This document shows positions 1-9,230 of a stretch of 41,521 nt of DNA, piece by piece (position 1 is the first letter of the stretch; every line of letters starts with the position of its first letter). The DNA is from Bacteroidales bacterium (lineage in GTDB: Bacteria > Bacteroidota > Bacteroidia > Bacteroidales > WCHB1-69), in the NCBI GenBank assembly GCA_017650305.1, contig JAGCFD010000065.1, forward strand, positions 1 through 41,521, written 5' to 3'. A model generated the notes under the pieces. That model was given only the letters and a program-made list of their open reading frames with translations. It was not told the DNA's origin and ran no database searches. Position numbers and translations under genes: made by a program.

Positions 1-301
1 CAAAGCCTTCGGAGAATCTTCCCTTTTGCAAACAGCTGCATTTTTGTTCACGTTTGCCGCCGCTGTCAGAGGGCGGACAGAGCGGGCGGCATTCATGTCG
101 GCTTGATCTTTTGTAACTTTTCTATCAAGAGAAAAGTTAAAGGTTGTAATTATCTGATAAACTGATACTTGTCGCAAAGTACGATAACCACTCTTTGCAT
201 AACACTTTCAAATAAAAAGATTCTGTTTTCACAATCATATTTGTGCCATCATGTATATAATCACCTATTTTTATGGGGTTGAAAAGCATCTGGCTGAATT
301 G
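1..301. other. Intergenic region, no gene seen
   Basis: No credible coding region. Positions 39-171 hold one copy of a long repeat found again at the right end of the window. Positions 1-38 also resemble the matching flank of the right copy (both start with CAAAGCCTTC) but are more divergent. Positions 172-301 are AT-rich, contain the 3' flank of the glycosyltransferase gene, and show no convincing terminator, RNA or promoter. Confidence 0.7.
39..171 (+). repeat. Dispersed repeat, left copy
   Basis: This 133-bp stretch matches 41389-41521 at all but three positions (140, 145 and 146), in the same orientation. It contains two potential hairpins. One is GC-rich and imperfect, pairing 56-67 with 76-90. 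The other is perfect, with TAACTTTTCT at 114-123, a 6-nt loop, and the complementary arm at 130-139. No transposase or duplicated target is visible. It is probably one member of a dispersed non-coding repeat family rather than an insertion sequence. Confidence 0.85.
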
Positions 302-1879
302 TCAGGCGGCTTTGCGCAACTTTTGACTGATGTGTGAAATTCCTTGTTCTATCTGTTGTAATCCTTTTATTGCCAGTAAGATATAGAAGGGGATAAAGGA
401 GTACAAGTATCGGGCTCTGGCCTCGAAAAAAGCTTCGAAGAGGGTCAGAAACAGGATGATAATCATCAAGATGGCAGTGAAACGGTTCTGCTTGCCGAAG
501 GCGGCGAAAACCATCAGAGCCAACACCCCGAGCCAGATGGCGGTGCTTCCGGTGCACCAATAGGGATAGTAGGCTCCGTGGATGTGGTGGTTGTAATAGA
601 CATTGCGCAGGAATGGGGATAGATGATTGTTGCGCTCGAGGAATACGGTCTTGTAGAATCCTCCCTCTTTTCCCCAGTTGAACGTGCCGTCGTAATAGTT
701 GATGAGAGTCTTTTCGCAGACTAAGAACCCGAACATTCTCGGGCCCATCTCGCGAATCCGGCGGGCTGCTTCCTGTCGGTTTGCTTTGTTGCGCTCGCGG
801 GGCGTCTTGAACTGGTGCGAAAATACGACATCGTCATCGCAATAACCACCAATGCTGAGATGGTTCATGCCCATCATCAGGTAATGGGCCGCGCCATATC
901 GGCCATTATGCCTGTATTTGACCGGTGAGGTGCTGGTGATGATCAACACGAAGAAGAAGGCAGCAGCCAAACCGGCACTAACACCCAGCGGGCTGCCGAG
1001 CCAGAACTTGCGATCCATAGGCTGCCGTTTTTTTTGACATAAAAAGCGTAAAACGTCAACCACTACCACGCTGGCGAATACGAAGATGATCTGTGGCTTG
1101 ATCTTAAAGCCAAGATAGGCGATTGTGGCCGTCAGGAACCAACGTAGGAACGGCTTGTCTTTCAGTGCTGAGCAGGTCGATGTCCATAACACCGCGGTGG
1201 CGAAGAACAACCCCCAGGCATCGGAGTAGGGGATGGAGGTCCAGGGCGACAACCCCACCAGGAGCAGATACAGCGCCATGCCAAACCACGCAAGCCCCCT
1301 GCGCTGAAACTGCCCGACTATAATCTGATAAAGCATCCAGGCAGTCAAGACGCAAAGCATGCTCTGCACTGTCACGATGGCAAGGAAGTCGAAATGGCCT
1401 AAGTGCAAGGGCTTTGTGACCCAGAGAATGAAGGCAAAGATGTGAGTCAGAAACAGATTGTTGGGATAGGAACTGAAGTACCATGTGTACGGAAAGTCCT
1501 TCTCCCCATCTGCTATTCTTCTGGCTGTGTCTAATACTATCTGAACATCCCATCCGCTTTTAAAGCAGTAGTTATAAATGAGATACATCTGGAGGCAGAA
1601 GAATATCCCACCTGCCAGAAGTAGTGTTCCGCGTTCCGATAATAGCCGCTGTGGACGGTTCCCCGTATTGCGAAGCAAAAGATACAGTAGTATGATGAAA
1701 CCCAAACCAAGCAGCATCAAGACAGGGTTAGGAAGCAGCGTCTCTAATTTATGAAAGTTTACCAATACATTGGTGAACTTGGATTTTAGCAAGTTTATGA
1801 TCACAATAAAGCCCGCCGTGCATCCAAAAAGAATGGCTAATGCATAGGTGATGAAATATGGTGACCGTTTTTCCGTCAT
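302..1879 (-). CDS. Polytopic membrane glycosyltransferase (GT39/GT87-like)
   Basis: The 525-residue product has many hydrophobic segments across its length and an aspartate-bearing first external loop (GWDVQIVLDTARR), the pattern of GT-C fold enzymes that use polyprenyl-phosphate-linked sugars at the outer face of the inner membrane. A second motif, SYPNN, is also typical of this group. The acceptor and sugar cannot be told from sequence; cell-surface glycan or protein glycosylation is likely. I start it at 1879 (MTEKRSPYF) rather than at an upstream in-frame ATG at 1921, because the -7 box at 1911-1918 would lie inside the longer version. It is transcribed away from the outer-membrane barrel gene at 2052. 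The exact family is uncertain; the membrane glycosyltransferase class is fairly secure. Confidence 0.75.
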   Translation of the reverse strand: MTEKRSPYFITYALAILFGCTAGFIVIINLLKSKFTNVLVNFHKLETLLPNPVLMLLGLGFIILLYLLLRNTGNRPQRLLSERGTLLLAGGIFFCLQMYLIYNYCFKSGWDVQIVLDTARRIADGEKDFPYTWYFSSYPNNLFLTHIFAFILWVTKPLHLGHFDFLAIVTVQSMLCVLTAWMLYQIIVGQFQRRGLAWFGMALYLLLVGLSPWTSIPYSDAWGLFFATAVLWTSTCSALKDKPFLRWFLTATIAYLGFKIKPQIIFVFASVVVVDVLRFLCQKKRQPMDRKFWLGSPLGVSAGLAAAFFFVLIITSTSPVKYRHNGRYGAAHYLMMGMNHLSIGGYCDDDVVFSHQFKTPRERNKANRQEAARRIREMGPRMFGFLVCEKTLINYYDGTFNWGKEGGFYKTVFLERNNHLSPFLRNVYYNHHIHGAYYPYWCTGSTAIWLGVLALMVFAAFGKQNRFTAILMIIILFLTLFEAFFEARARYLYSFIPFYILLAIKGLQQIEQGISHISQKLRKAA

Positions 1880-1910
1880 TATCAAAGAGACGATTGTGAA
1901 ATAATTGTGG

Positions 1911-1918
1911 CAAAAATA
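1911..1918 (-). promoter_or_regulatory. -7 box for the glycosyltransferase gene
   Basis: TATTTTTG read on the minus strand matches the Bacteroidota -7 consensus TAnnTTTG and lies about 32 nt before the chosen start at 1879. No clear -33 TTTG was found. Confidence 0.6.
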
Positions 1919-1940
1919 CAATTATTTTGGCACTTTTTTA

Positions 1941-1948
1941 TATTTTTG
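1941..1948 (+). promoter_or_regulatory. -7 box for the outer-membrane barrel gene
   Basis: TATTTTTG matches TAnnTTTG and lies about 100 nt before the ATG at 2052, implying a leader of roughly 95 nt. It is 22 bp from the divergent box at 1911-1918, so the two genes share a compact bidirectional promoter region. Confidence 0.6.
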
Positions 1949-2051
1949 CGTCTTCTCTTTGTGGAGGATTTTTGCATACGGATTTTTACCGTAAGGAATT
2001 GATATATTGATTGTCTGATGTAATAGTATTCATCATTTGCGTTGCTAAGTT

Positions 2052-4514
2052 ATGAAACGATTGTTTGTTTTTGTGCTTTTTTTCAGTGTTTTTGCACAAT
2101 TGTCGGCCCAGGGTCGATATACCATCACCGGTACGATGGTGGATTCCCTCAACAATGAAAAGGTGATGTTCGTCACCATCGGCTTGATGAAAACGGACTC
2201 CACGGCCCAGACGGTCGCCCATTCGCTGTCGGATGCCCAAGGAATATTCCAGATGTCGAATGTGCCGGCCGGCGAGTATCGTTTTGTGGCTACTCTGGTC
2301 GGCTATGAGATGCTCAATATGCCCTTTACGGTGGGAGGCGACAGCAAGACCATTGACATGGGTAGTGTTTACATGAAGAAGACGAGCACAGACCTGGATG
2401 TAGTGCAGATCGTGGGCGAGAAGCCGGTGTATATGATTGACGGCGAGAAGACGCTCTACAACGTCTCGGAGGACCCAACCATACAGTCGGGATCCGCGGC
2501 GGACGCCTTGCAGAACGCCCCCGGCGTGGAGGTGGATGTGGATGGCAACGTGACTCTGCGCGGCGTCTCTTCCGTGGAAATCTGGATCAACAATAAGCCT
2601 TCCAACATGAACGCCGAGGCGTTGAAGCAGTTCATCCAGCAGATGCCCGCCGGCAGCATCGAGAAGATTGAGGTCATCACCAACCCGTCGGCCCGCTACA
2701 GCGCCCAAGGCAGCGGCGGCATTATCAATATCGTCACCACCTCTAAGATCAAGAAAAACAGCTTTTTGAGCTTCGGCGTGCGCGGATCCACCACGCCTGA
2801 TGTCACGCCTTTCATCTCTTATGTCTATGCTAACGAGAAGTTCTCCATTAGCACGTACCTGAACTACTCCTACGGCGTCACCAAGTCTCACAGCGAATCT
2901 TCGAGTACGATTCTGACCGATGAAGGGGATATCTCCACATTTACCCGTGGCGTTAGCCAATGGCGACAGTTGGGTCATTCGGCCGGTCTTTACATCAACG
3001 GCTCCTACATGCCCGATACGATGAACAGCATCTACTTCTGGGCGGGCACCTATCCCCATTTTGTGGATCATGATGCATGGGATTCCACCTATCACATCGA
3101 GTATATTTACAATCCTGGCGACCGCTCCTACTTTAACAGCCAAATAGCGAAGGGTGTGGCGGCTGGAGGCTATGGCGGAGTCTGGTATGAGCACAAATTC
3201 AACAGCAAAGGACATAAAATCAGCACCGATGTGAGTTTCTGGGGTTGGACGAACAAGTACAGCGGAACCATGTCGCGTGATTATCTCTACATGGACTATT
3301 TAGATAAGAAGTTTAAGCAGCAGAACAAGTACACTTCCTTGGGTATTGATGCTTCCCTTGACTATACCATTCCTTATCACAAGGATGGCGAGATTGAGTT
3401 GGGCGTGTCGGGCAGCTTCGACCCTAATAGGGATTACGCCCATGTTGATACACTGGTGTTCTCCACTGGCCAGTACGTCATGGATGAGGTACGTTCCAAA
3501 GATGGTCGGGGCCGCGATGGCAGCTTTGATGCCTACGTCACGCTGCAACACCGTTTTGGCGGCTTCACCCTCAAGGGCGGACTCCGTACCGAATACGAGA
3601 TATACAACTTGCTGTTGCTCAATTCTCCCGCCGACAATGTGCACAAGACCTACTGGGGCCTGTATCCCTCTCTCCACCTGAGCTACCGCACCAAGAATAT
3701 GCACAACTTCAAGCTTAGCTACACGCGCCGCGTGAACAACCCGAGCGGGGATGACCTCACCACATACAAGGAATACGGGGAGGATTATTACAGCACCGGC
3801 AATCCCGATTTGCGACAGACCTTTACCAACTCCATAGAGGCCGGCTGGACCAAGTACATCAACAAGTTCGGCAATGTTGGCATCAATGCCTGGTTCAAGA
3901 ATAGCAAAGATGAATTCAGTCGGCAGACGGATGTGATCTACAGTCCCTTCTTCGGGCGTTATGTTTCCTACACTATGCCGATGAATGCAGGCAAAAACCT
4001 CAACACCGGTGCGGAACTGAACGTGATGTACCGCCTCAAGGCTTTCATGAACATCCGCTTCTATGCCAATGTCTATTACAAGAAATCCTCGTTCCTGTTT
4101 CGTGATCAGGAGGAACCGCATACGGTGCAGAATGTGGGCTACAGTTTCCGTCTCAACTTCTGGGCCAAGTTGTGGAAAGTGTTAGAGGTGAACGCCTCGG
4201 CCAACTACAGTTCCAAGAGTGTCTCCATGTTCACCGTCACGCGCCCGCGCTACAGCATCGACGCCGGCTTGCGCGCTGAGTTCTGGAAACGCCGGATTAC
4301 CCTTTGGGTGGATGTGCAGGACATCTTCAACTGGAACCGTTGGGCGACCGATGTCGTCAACCCGTATTATACTGGAAGCAACTCCACCTGGAGCAGCTGG
4401 TCGGGCCGCAGCATCCGTGGCGGCATTACCTTCAAGTTCGGCAAGATGGAGCTGGAGGGCGCCCAAGCACAAGCCCAAGGTGGCCAGGGTGGTCAACAGG
4501 GAGGTGGTCTCTAA
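2052..4514 (+). CDS. TonB-receptor-like outer-membrane beta-barrel protein
   Basis: The 820-residue product begins with a signal peptide (MKRLFVFVLFFSVFAQLSAQ), followed by a carboxypeptidase-like regulatory domain at about residues 22-115 (GTMVDSLNNEKVMFVTIGL) and a plug-like domain at about 130-235 with the motif NPSARYSAQGSGGIINIVT. The remainder is a long barrel rich in aromatic residues and alternating strands. This architecture is that of the Bacteroidota outer-membrane beta-barrel family related to TonB-dependent receptors; the ligand is unknown. No SusD partner is adjacent, so it is not an obvious polysaccharide-utilisation pair. The C-terminus runs past the last predicted strand into a Gly/Gln-rich tail and does not end in an aromatic residue. 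Its stop overlaps the convergent hydrolase gene by a few bases. Confidence 0.85.
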   Translation: MKRLFVFVLFFSVFAQLSAQGRYTITGTMVDSLNNEKVMFVTIGLMKTDSTAQTVAHSLSDAQGIFQMSNVPAGEYRFVATLVGYEMLNMPFTVGGDSKTIDMGSVYMKKTSTDLDVVQIVGEKPVYMIDGEKTLYNVSEDPTIQSGSAADALQNAPGVEVDVDGNVTLRGVSSVEIWINNKPSNMNAEALKQFIQQMPAGSIEKIEVITNPSARYSAQGSGGIINIVTTSKIKKNSFLSFGVRGSTTPDVTPFISYVYANEKFSISTYLNYSYGVTKSHSESSSTILTDEGDISTFTRGVSQWRQLGHSAGLYINGSYMPDTMNSIYFWAGTYPHFVDHDAWDSTYHIEYIYNPGDRSYFNSQIAKGVAAGGYGGVWYEHKFNSKGHKISTDVSFWGWTNKYSGTMSRDYLYMDYLDKKFKQQNKYTSLGIDASLDYTIPYHKDGEIELGVSGSFDPNRDYAHVDTLVFSTGQYVMDEVRSKDGRGRDGSFDAYVTLQHRFGGFTLKGGLRTEYEIYNLLLLNSPADNVHKTYWGLYPSLHLSYRTKNMHNFKLSYTRRVNNPSGDDLTTYKEYGEDYYSTGNPDLRQTFTNSIEAGWTKYINKFGNVGINAWFKNSKDEFSRQTDVIYSPFFGRYVSYTMPMNAGKNLNTGAELNVMYRLKAFMNIRFYANVYYKKSSFLFRDQEEPHTVQNVGYSFRLNFWAKLWKVLEVNASANYSSKSVSMFTVTRPRYSIDAGLRAEFWKRRITLWVDVQDIFNWNRWATDVVNPYYTGSNSTWSSWSGRSIRGGITFKFGKMELEGAQAQAQGGQGGQQGGGL

Positions 4515-5599
4515 TTCATGATTTCCGTCACATCTCCCAATCTGGGAATGAGGAGATTCAGATGACACTCGTCGCGAGCCTGCGCTTCATTGTGAAGGGG
4601 CTCGTCCCATTTGTGCTGTGCAAGCGCATATTTGGAGTGGTGAATGGTGATGATTTCCCGTGCGCCTAAATCCAGGGCTTCCTGGCCCAGCTGGTCTGGC
4701 ATGGTGTGGATGTGCCTCCATAGTTCGTTGTATTGCCCATTTTCCAAAATGGCCAGGTCGATGGGCGCGTATTTCTCGCCAATTTCCTTGAAGTGAGGGC
4801 CATATCCTCCGTCGCAACCCGCAAAGATGCGCCCGTGGGGAGTCTCCAACAGGAATGAGGCCCAGAGGGTGTTGTTCCGTTTCAACGCGCGACCCGAAAA
4901 GTGCTGCGAGGGCAGACAGTGGATGCGCCACCCGTCTTTCAAGTCGCAAACCTCGTCCCAGTCCATCTCAGTTGTGGTGGCCATGTCTGCACCCCAACGC
5001 TCCAGATGCGCTCCGACACCCAAAGGACAGATAATCTGGCGAACCCTTGACTTTAGCCGCAAAAAGCTTTTGTAATCCAGATGGTCGTAATGGTCATGGG
5101 TGATGATCAGACAATCAATGACATCAGGCATCTCTTCAGGCTGATAGACGCTGGTGCCAGGGAATGCCTTGTTGACAAAAGAGAAGGGCGCCCCTGAACA
5201 GAACGTAGGATCCACCAAGATGGTGGTGCCATGCAAGGATAATAGATAGGAGGAGTGACCAAACCAGACCATGCAGTCTTTGTCAACAGGAAGTTCTTTC
5301 AGGCTCACATGCTGCATCTCCAACGGCTTTGGCGGTACCAAGGCGTTTTTCTTGCTGAAAAGCATCTTGTTGATGGTCTTGATGAGCATTTTCGAGGTGA
5401 TTTTCAACTCTGCCTCCGAACGGTTGTGGAACTGGCCATCATAGAAGTTCGGTGAGCGTTGTATGCGCTCCAGACGCTTGCCCGAAGGTTTTTTGCCGAA
5501 TTGTGGAAGGTGTATAACAATGGGTGCTACCACAGCAAAGATTACGGCAGTGACGATGAGCAATACCAGCAGAATAAGAAGTAATGTGCCTGTGATCAT
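4511..5599 (-). CDS. Membrane-anchored metallo-beta-lactamase-fold hydrolase (NAPE-PLD-like)
   Basis: The 362-residue protein starts with one hydrophobic segment (about residues 2-27) and then a metallo-beta-lactamase fold: the zinc motif HDHYDHLD, an upstream WFGHSSYLL segment, FAGCDGGYGPHF, and a late HHSKYAL motif. This order fits the family containing N-acyl-phosphatidylethanolamine phospholipase D and bacterial RomA/UlaG-like proteins. The real substrate in bacteria is usually unknown, and a phospholipid or lactone is only a guess. The ATG at 5599 keeps the membrane anchor. The stop codon overlaps the stop of the convergent barrel gene, and no terminator separates them. Confidence 0.82.
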   Translation of the reverse strand: MITGTLLLILLVLLIVTAVIFAVVAPIVIHLPQFGKKPSGKRLERIQRSPNFYDGQFHNRSEAELKITSKMLIKTINKMLFSKKNALVPPKPLEMQHVSLKELPVDKDCMVWFGHSSYLLSLHGTTILVDPTFCSGAPFSFVNKAFPGTSVYQPEEMPDVIDCLIITHDHYDHLDYKSFLRLKSRVRQIICPLGVGAHLERWGADMATTTEMDWDEVCDLKDGWRIHCLPSQHFSGRALKRNNTLWASFLLETPHGRIFAGCDGGYGPHFKEIGEKYAPIDLAILENGQYNELWRHIHTMPDQLGQEALDLGAREIITIHHSKYALAQHKWDEPLHNEAQARDECHLNLLIPRLGDVTEIMN

Positions 5600-5744
5600 A
5601 ATGGCCTTTTTTTGATTGTTCGATTATGGCAGTCCAACCTTTGTCAGTTTCTGCAAATAATGCCAAAACAACGTTTTTTCACCTGTTTTATTGTATGATG
5701 AAAATGTCAGGTCCGGGAGGGGCTCCTCTTTTCAAGATTTTTTG

Positions 5745-5752
5745 TACTTTTG
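5745..5752 (+). promoter_or_regulatory. -7 box for mfd
   Basis: TACTTTTG matches TAnnTTTG and lies 50 nt before the mfd ATG at 5802, in an intergenic space (5600-5801) with no other evident feature. Confidence 0.6.
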
Positions 5753-5801
5753 CATTCTCGTAAAGAATGAGCGCCGCTCAGCTTCATGGTGAGCATTTGA
5801 G

Positions 5802-8800
5802 ATGATAACAGTTGATAAATTAAGACAAAAACTCTTCTCGAAAGAGGTATCTCAATTGAAGTCAAGGCTCGGGGACAACTCCTCGCGCCCTGCTATTGCT
5901 GTGGATGGACTCGTAGGTTCCTCTTTTGCACTGCTGGCTTCCCAGACTGTTCAAGAGTTGAATCGTCTTCACTTCTTTATCGCGGAGTCCAAGGAGGAAG
6001 CTGCGTATCTGTATAACGATATTGAGCGCATCTTGGAAGACAAAGACCGCCCTTTGCCCCTCAAGCTTGTCCACTATCTGCCGTCATCTTTTAAGCGTGC
6101 CCACACATCCGCAGAGCTGAACAATACCAATGTGAAGCTTCGCTCCGAATTGCTTCACAAACTATCCAATCAAGAAGTTCCATCCATCATTGTCTCTTAT
6201 CCGGAGGCTGTCGCGGAACTGATTGTCAATCAGCGATATATTCTCGATAATACCTTCAGAATCCAGAAAGATGCCGAGATTCCTGTGGATGTCTTCCTAC
6301 AATATTTATATGATCTGGAGTATCAGCAAGAGGATTTTGTGGTGGAGCCCGGGCAGTTCGCCTGGCGTGGTAGCATTTTTGATATCTTTTCTTATTCAGA
6401 AGAGTATCCTTACCGTATTGAGCTGGAAGGCGACCGCATTGACTCCATCCGGTTCTTTAACCCTGAGACACAGCTCTCAATTTGCGAGAAAGATGAGATC
6501 TGCGTCATGCCCAATATCAGCAATATGGCCGTGGAGACGCAGCGGGTCTCGCTCTTTGACTACCTGCCTGATGATACCGTGCTGTGGATGCATAGTCCGC
6601 AGGATGTCGGCGCGCAGATAGATGCTTTGTACAAGAATACCGCCAAGGAGTTGGAATCCAGACCTGCTTCTAAAGAACCGGACGAGCCTCTCTTTTTGCC
6701 TGTGGATGATCTCCTTATCCAAAAGAGGCATTTTGAGAAGGGGTGGCCCAAATATGCGCATGTCATCGTGAATGCTCCTCCTAAGACGGTGACCGATTTG
6801 TCGATACATTTCAATATCAAGCCGCAGAATAATTTCGGCAAGAGTTTCGACTATCTGTTCTTGGAGTGGATCGAGAATTATGAAAAGGGTGTTGAGAGTG
6901 TATTTCTTTCGGAGAGCGCCTCACAGCAGGAACGTCTTCAGAAGATTATGGAAGACCTTCTGGAGAAGTACAATCGTCACAACGCCTCCGAGTACAATAT
7001 CCGACAGCTGTTCACTCCGTTGCGATACCAATTGCATGAAGGCTTTTACGACGAGGCTCGCAAAGTGGCCATCTATACCGACCATCAGTTCTTGGAGAAG
7101 CAGGAGCGCGTGGTGCTCCGCGACCGCTACAAAAAGAGCGAGGCATTCACCATCAAGGAGATCTACGACCTGCAACCCGGTGACTATGTGGTCCATATCA
7201 ACTTCGGAGTCGGTATCTATCAAGGGTTGGAGAAGACGGAGATCAATGGCAAAGTGCATGAGGTCATCAAGTTGACCTATGAGGGTGGAGACATCCTTTA
7301 CGTGAGCATCCATTCCCTGCACAAGATCAGCAAGTATGTGGGTAAGGATGGCACTGCGCCGAAGCTGCACCGACTGGGTTCCGGCACATGGGAGCGTGTC
7401 AAGGAACGCACCAAGAAACGGGCCAAAGCATTGGCTGTGGACCTTATCAAGTTGTATTCTGCCCGTAAGGCCCGCAAGGGTTTCGCCTTTTCGCCTGACA
7501 GCTACTTGCAGACCGAGCTGGAAGCCTCTTTTATCTATGAGGACACCCCAGACCAGATCAAGACGCTGGAGGATGTGAAAAAGGATATGGAGAGCTCTTG
7601 CCCGATGGACCGTCTCATCTGCGGAGATGTGGGGTTCGGCAAGACCGAGATAGCCATCCGTGCCGCATTCAAGGCTGTCTGCGACAGCAAGCAAGTGGCG
7701 GTGCTCGTGCCTACCACCGTATTGGCTCTTCAACACTATAACACGTTCCGCGACCGTCTTGCTGACATGCCCTGCCGCGTGGAGTATGTGAATCGGTTTA
7801 AGACGAACAAGCAAATCAAGGCCACCTTGAAAGAGCTTGCGGAGGGCAAGATCGACATTTTGATAGGGACCCATCGTCTGCTTAGCAAAGATGTGGTATT
7901 TAAGGATTTGGGCCTGCTGGTGATAGATGAGGAGCAGAAGTTCGGCGTGGGGGCCAAGGAGAAGCTGCGCGAGCTGCGTGTCTCCGTGGATACGCTCACC
8001 ATGTCGGCCACGCCCATCCCGCGCACCCTGCAGTTCTCCCTCATCGGAGCCCGCGACATCTCGGTCATCTCCACGCCCCCGCCCAACCGCCTGCCTATCC
8101 AGACGGAAGTTCACGTCTTCGACGAGGAGATACTCCGTGAGGCGATCCAGTTCGAGCTGGACCGTCATGGACAGGTGTTCTTCGTCCATAACAAGATACA
8201 GGATATACAAAAGCTGTCCGGAATGGTGCAGCGCCTCTGTCCCACGGCGCGAGTCGTGGTGGGCCACGGCCAAATGGACGGCGATGAGCTTGAGAAAGTC
8301 ATGACCGACTTCATCGAGGGCCGCTATGATGTCCTCGTCTCCACCACTATCGTGGAGTCGGGCCTTGACATTGTCAACGCCAACACCATGATTGTCAACG
8401 ATGCGCAGAACTTTGCCCTCAACGTGCTGCACCAGCTGCGCGGCAGGGTGGGGCGAAATAATCAGAAGGCCTACTGCTATCTCTTCACAAAACCGTTTGA
8501 ATTTCTCAACAGCAATGCTCAGAAGCGCCTGAAGGCTATCGAAGAGTTCTCCGAGATCGGTAGCGGCATCCAGATTGCATTGCGCGACTTGGATATCCGC
8601 GGGGCTGGCGACATCCTTGGCGCCGACCAGAGCGGCTTTATCAACGAGATGGGATATGAGATGTATCAGAAGATCCTGAATGAGGCCATCCAAGAGATGC
8701 GCGACGAAGGAAGTGAAGAGCTGGGAGAAGACAAACCCGCTGACAACAGCGCGATCCTGCGTCGTGATTGCCTCTTGGAAACGGATGTCGAGGCGATGTT

Positions 8801-9230
8801 CCCCACCGACTACGTCAGCAGCGTGTCTGAACGCATGAGCTTGTACAAGGAGCTGGAAGCTATCCGTGATCTTGAGAAACTGGATGAATTCAAAAAGAAG
8901 GTGGTTGATATCTTCGGTCAGATGCCAGCCAAGACGGAAGAGTTGATGCTGAGTGTGCCTCTTCGTCTGTTGGCCGGAGACCTTCATTTTGAAAAGGTCG
9001 TGTTGAAGAATAAAACCTTCATGGGACACTTTGCCGGTGGCGCCTCTTCCACGTACTTCCAGTCTGAAGAGTTCGGTCGTGTGCTGGCTTTCATGCAACG
9101 CAACCATCCGCTCATCCAACTTAAAGAGATCAACCATCATCTGGTGTTCATCGTTCATAATGTGCCAACCATCAAGGCCGCGCTCCATTGGCTGGAGAAG
9201 TTGAATCATGCAATTAATTCTGACAAATGA
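5802..9230 (+). CDS. mfd: Transcription-repair coupling factor Mfd
   Basis: At 1142 residues this is full length for Mfd, the ATP-driven translocase that removes RNA polymerase stalled at DNA lesions and recruits UvrA. The N-terminal UvrB-homology region occupies about residues 1-330. The CarD-like RNA polymerase interaction domain follows at about 445-545 (DLQPGDYVVHINFGVGIYQG). Walker A is GDVGFGKTE near residue 607, the DEEQ box near 709, then the second helicase lobe (GHGQMDGDELEKVM) and LRGRVGRNNQKAY, and a TRCF C-terminal domain after about 1000. All expected motifs are present. The last codons overlap the next gene through an ATGA junction at 9227-9230, so the two are probably translationally coupled. 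Confidence 0.97.
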   Translation: MITVDKLRQKLFSKEVSQLKSRLGDNSSRPAIAVDGLVGSSFALLASQTVQELNRLHFFIAESKEEAAYLYNDIERILEDKDRPLPLKLVHYLPSSFKRAHTSAELNNTNVKLRSELLHKLSNQEVPSIIVSYPEAVAELIVNQRYILDNTFRIQKDAEIPVDVFLQYLYDLEYQQEDFVVEPGQFAWRGSIFDIFSYSEEYPYRIELEGDRIDSIRFFNPETQLSICEKDEICVMPNISNMAVETQRVSLFDYLPDDTVLWMHSPQDVGAQIDALYKNTAKELESRPASKEPDEPLFLPVDDLLIQKRHFEKGWPKYAHVIVNAPPKTVTDLSIHFNIKPQNNFGKSFDYLFLEWIENYEKGVESVFLSESASQQERLQKIMEDLLEKYNRHNASEYNIRQLFTPLRYQLHEGFYDEARKVAIYTDHQFLEKQERVVLRDRYKKSEAFTIKEIYDLQPGDYVVHINFGVGIYQGLEKTEINGKVHEVIKLTYEGGDILYVSIHSLHKISKYVGKDGTAPKLHRLGSGTWERVKERTKKRAKALAVDLIKLYSARKARKGFAFSPDSYLQTELEASFIYEDTPDQIKTLEDVKKDMESSCPMDRLICGDVGFGKTEIAIRAAFKAVCDSKQVAVLVPTTVLALQHYNTFRDRLADMPCRVEYVNRFKTNKQIKATLKELAEGKIDILIGTHRLLSKDVVFKDLGLLVIDEEQKFGVGAKEKLRELRVSVDTLTMSATPIPRTLQFSLIGARDISVISTPPPNRLPIQTEVHVFDEEILREAIQFELDRHGQVFFVHNKIQDIQKLSGMVQRLCPTARVVVGHGQMDGDELEKVMTDFIEGRYDVLVSTTIVESGLDIVNANTMIVNDAQNFALNVLHQLRGRVGRNNQKAYCYLFTKPFEFLNSNAQKRLKAIEEFSEIGSGIQIALRDLDIRGAGDILGADQSGFINEMGYEMYQKILNEAIQEMRDEGSEELGEDKPADNSAILRRDCLLETDVEAMFPTDYVSSVSERMSLYKELEAIRDLEKLDEFKKKVVDIFGQMPAKTEELMLSVPLRLLAGDLHFEKVVLKNKTFMGHFAGGASSTYFQSEEFGRVLAFMQRNHPLIQLKEINHHLVFIVHNVPTIKAALHWLEKLNHAINSDK

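Noticed and set aside
174-185. A minus-strand -7 box near 175-182
   Set aside because: The minus strand reads TACTTTG, one base too short for TAnnTTTG, and no gene starts downstream on that strand within the window.
1986-3215. A 409-residue reading frame antisense to the barrel gene
   Set aside because: It is a shadow of a well-supported gene with no domain signature; similar long antisense frames occur across from malic enzyme (13225-14448) and lepB.
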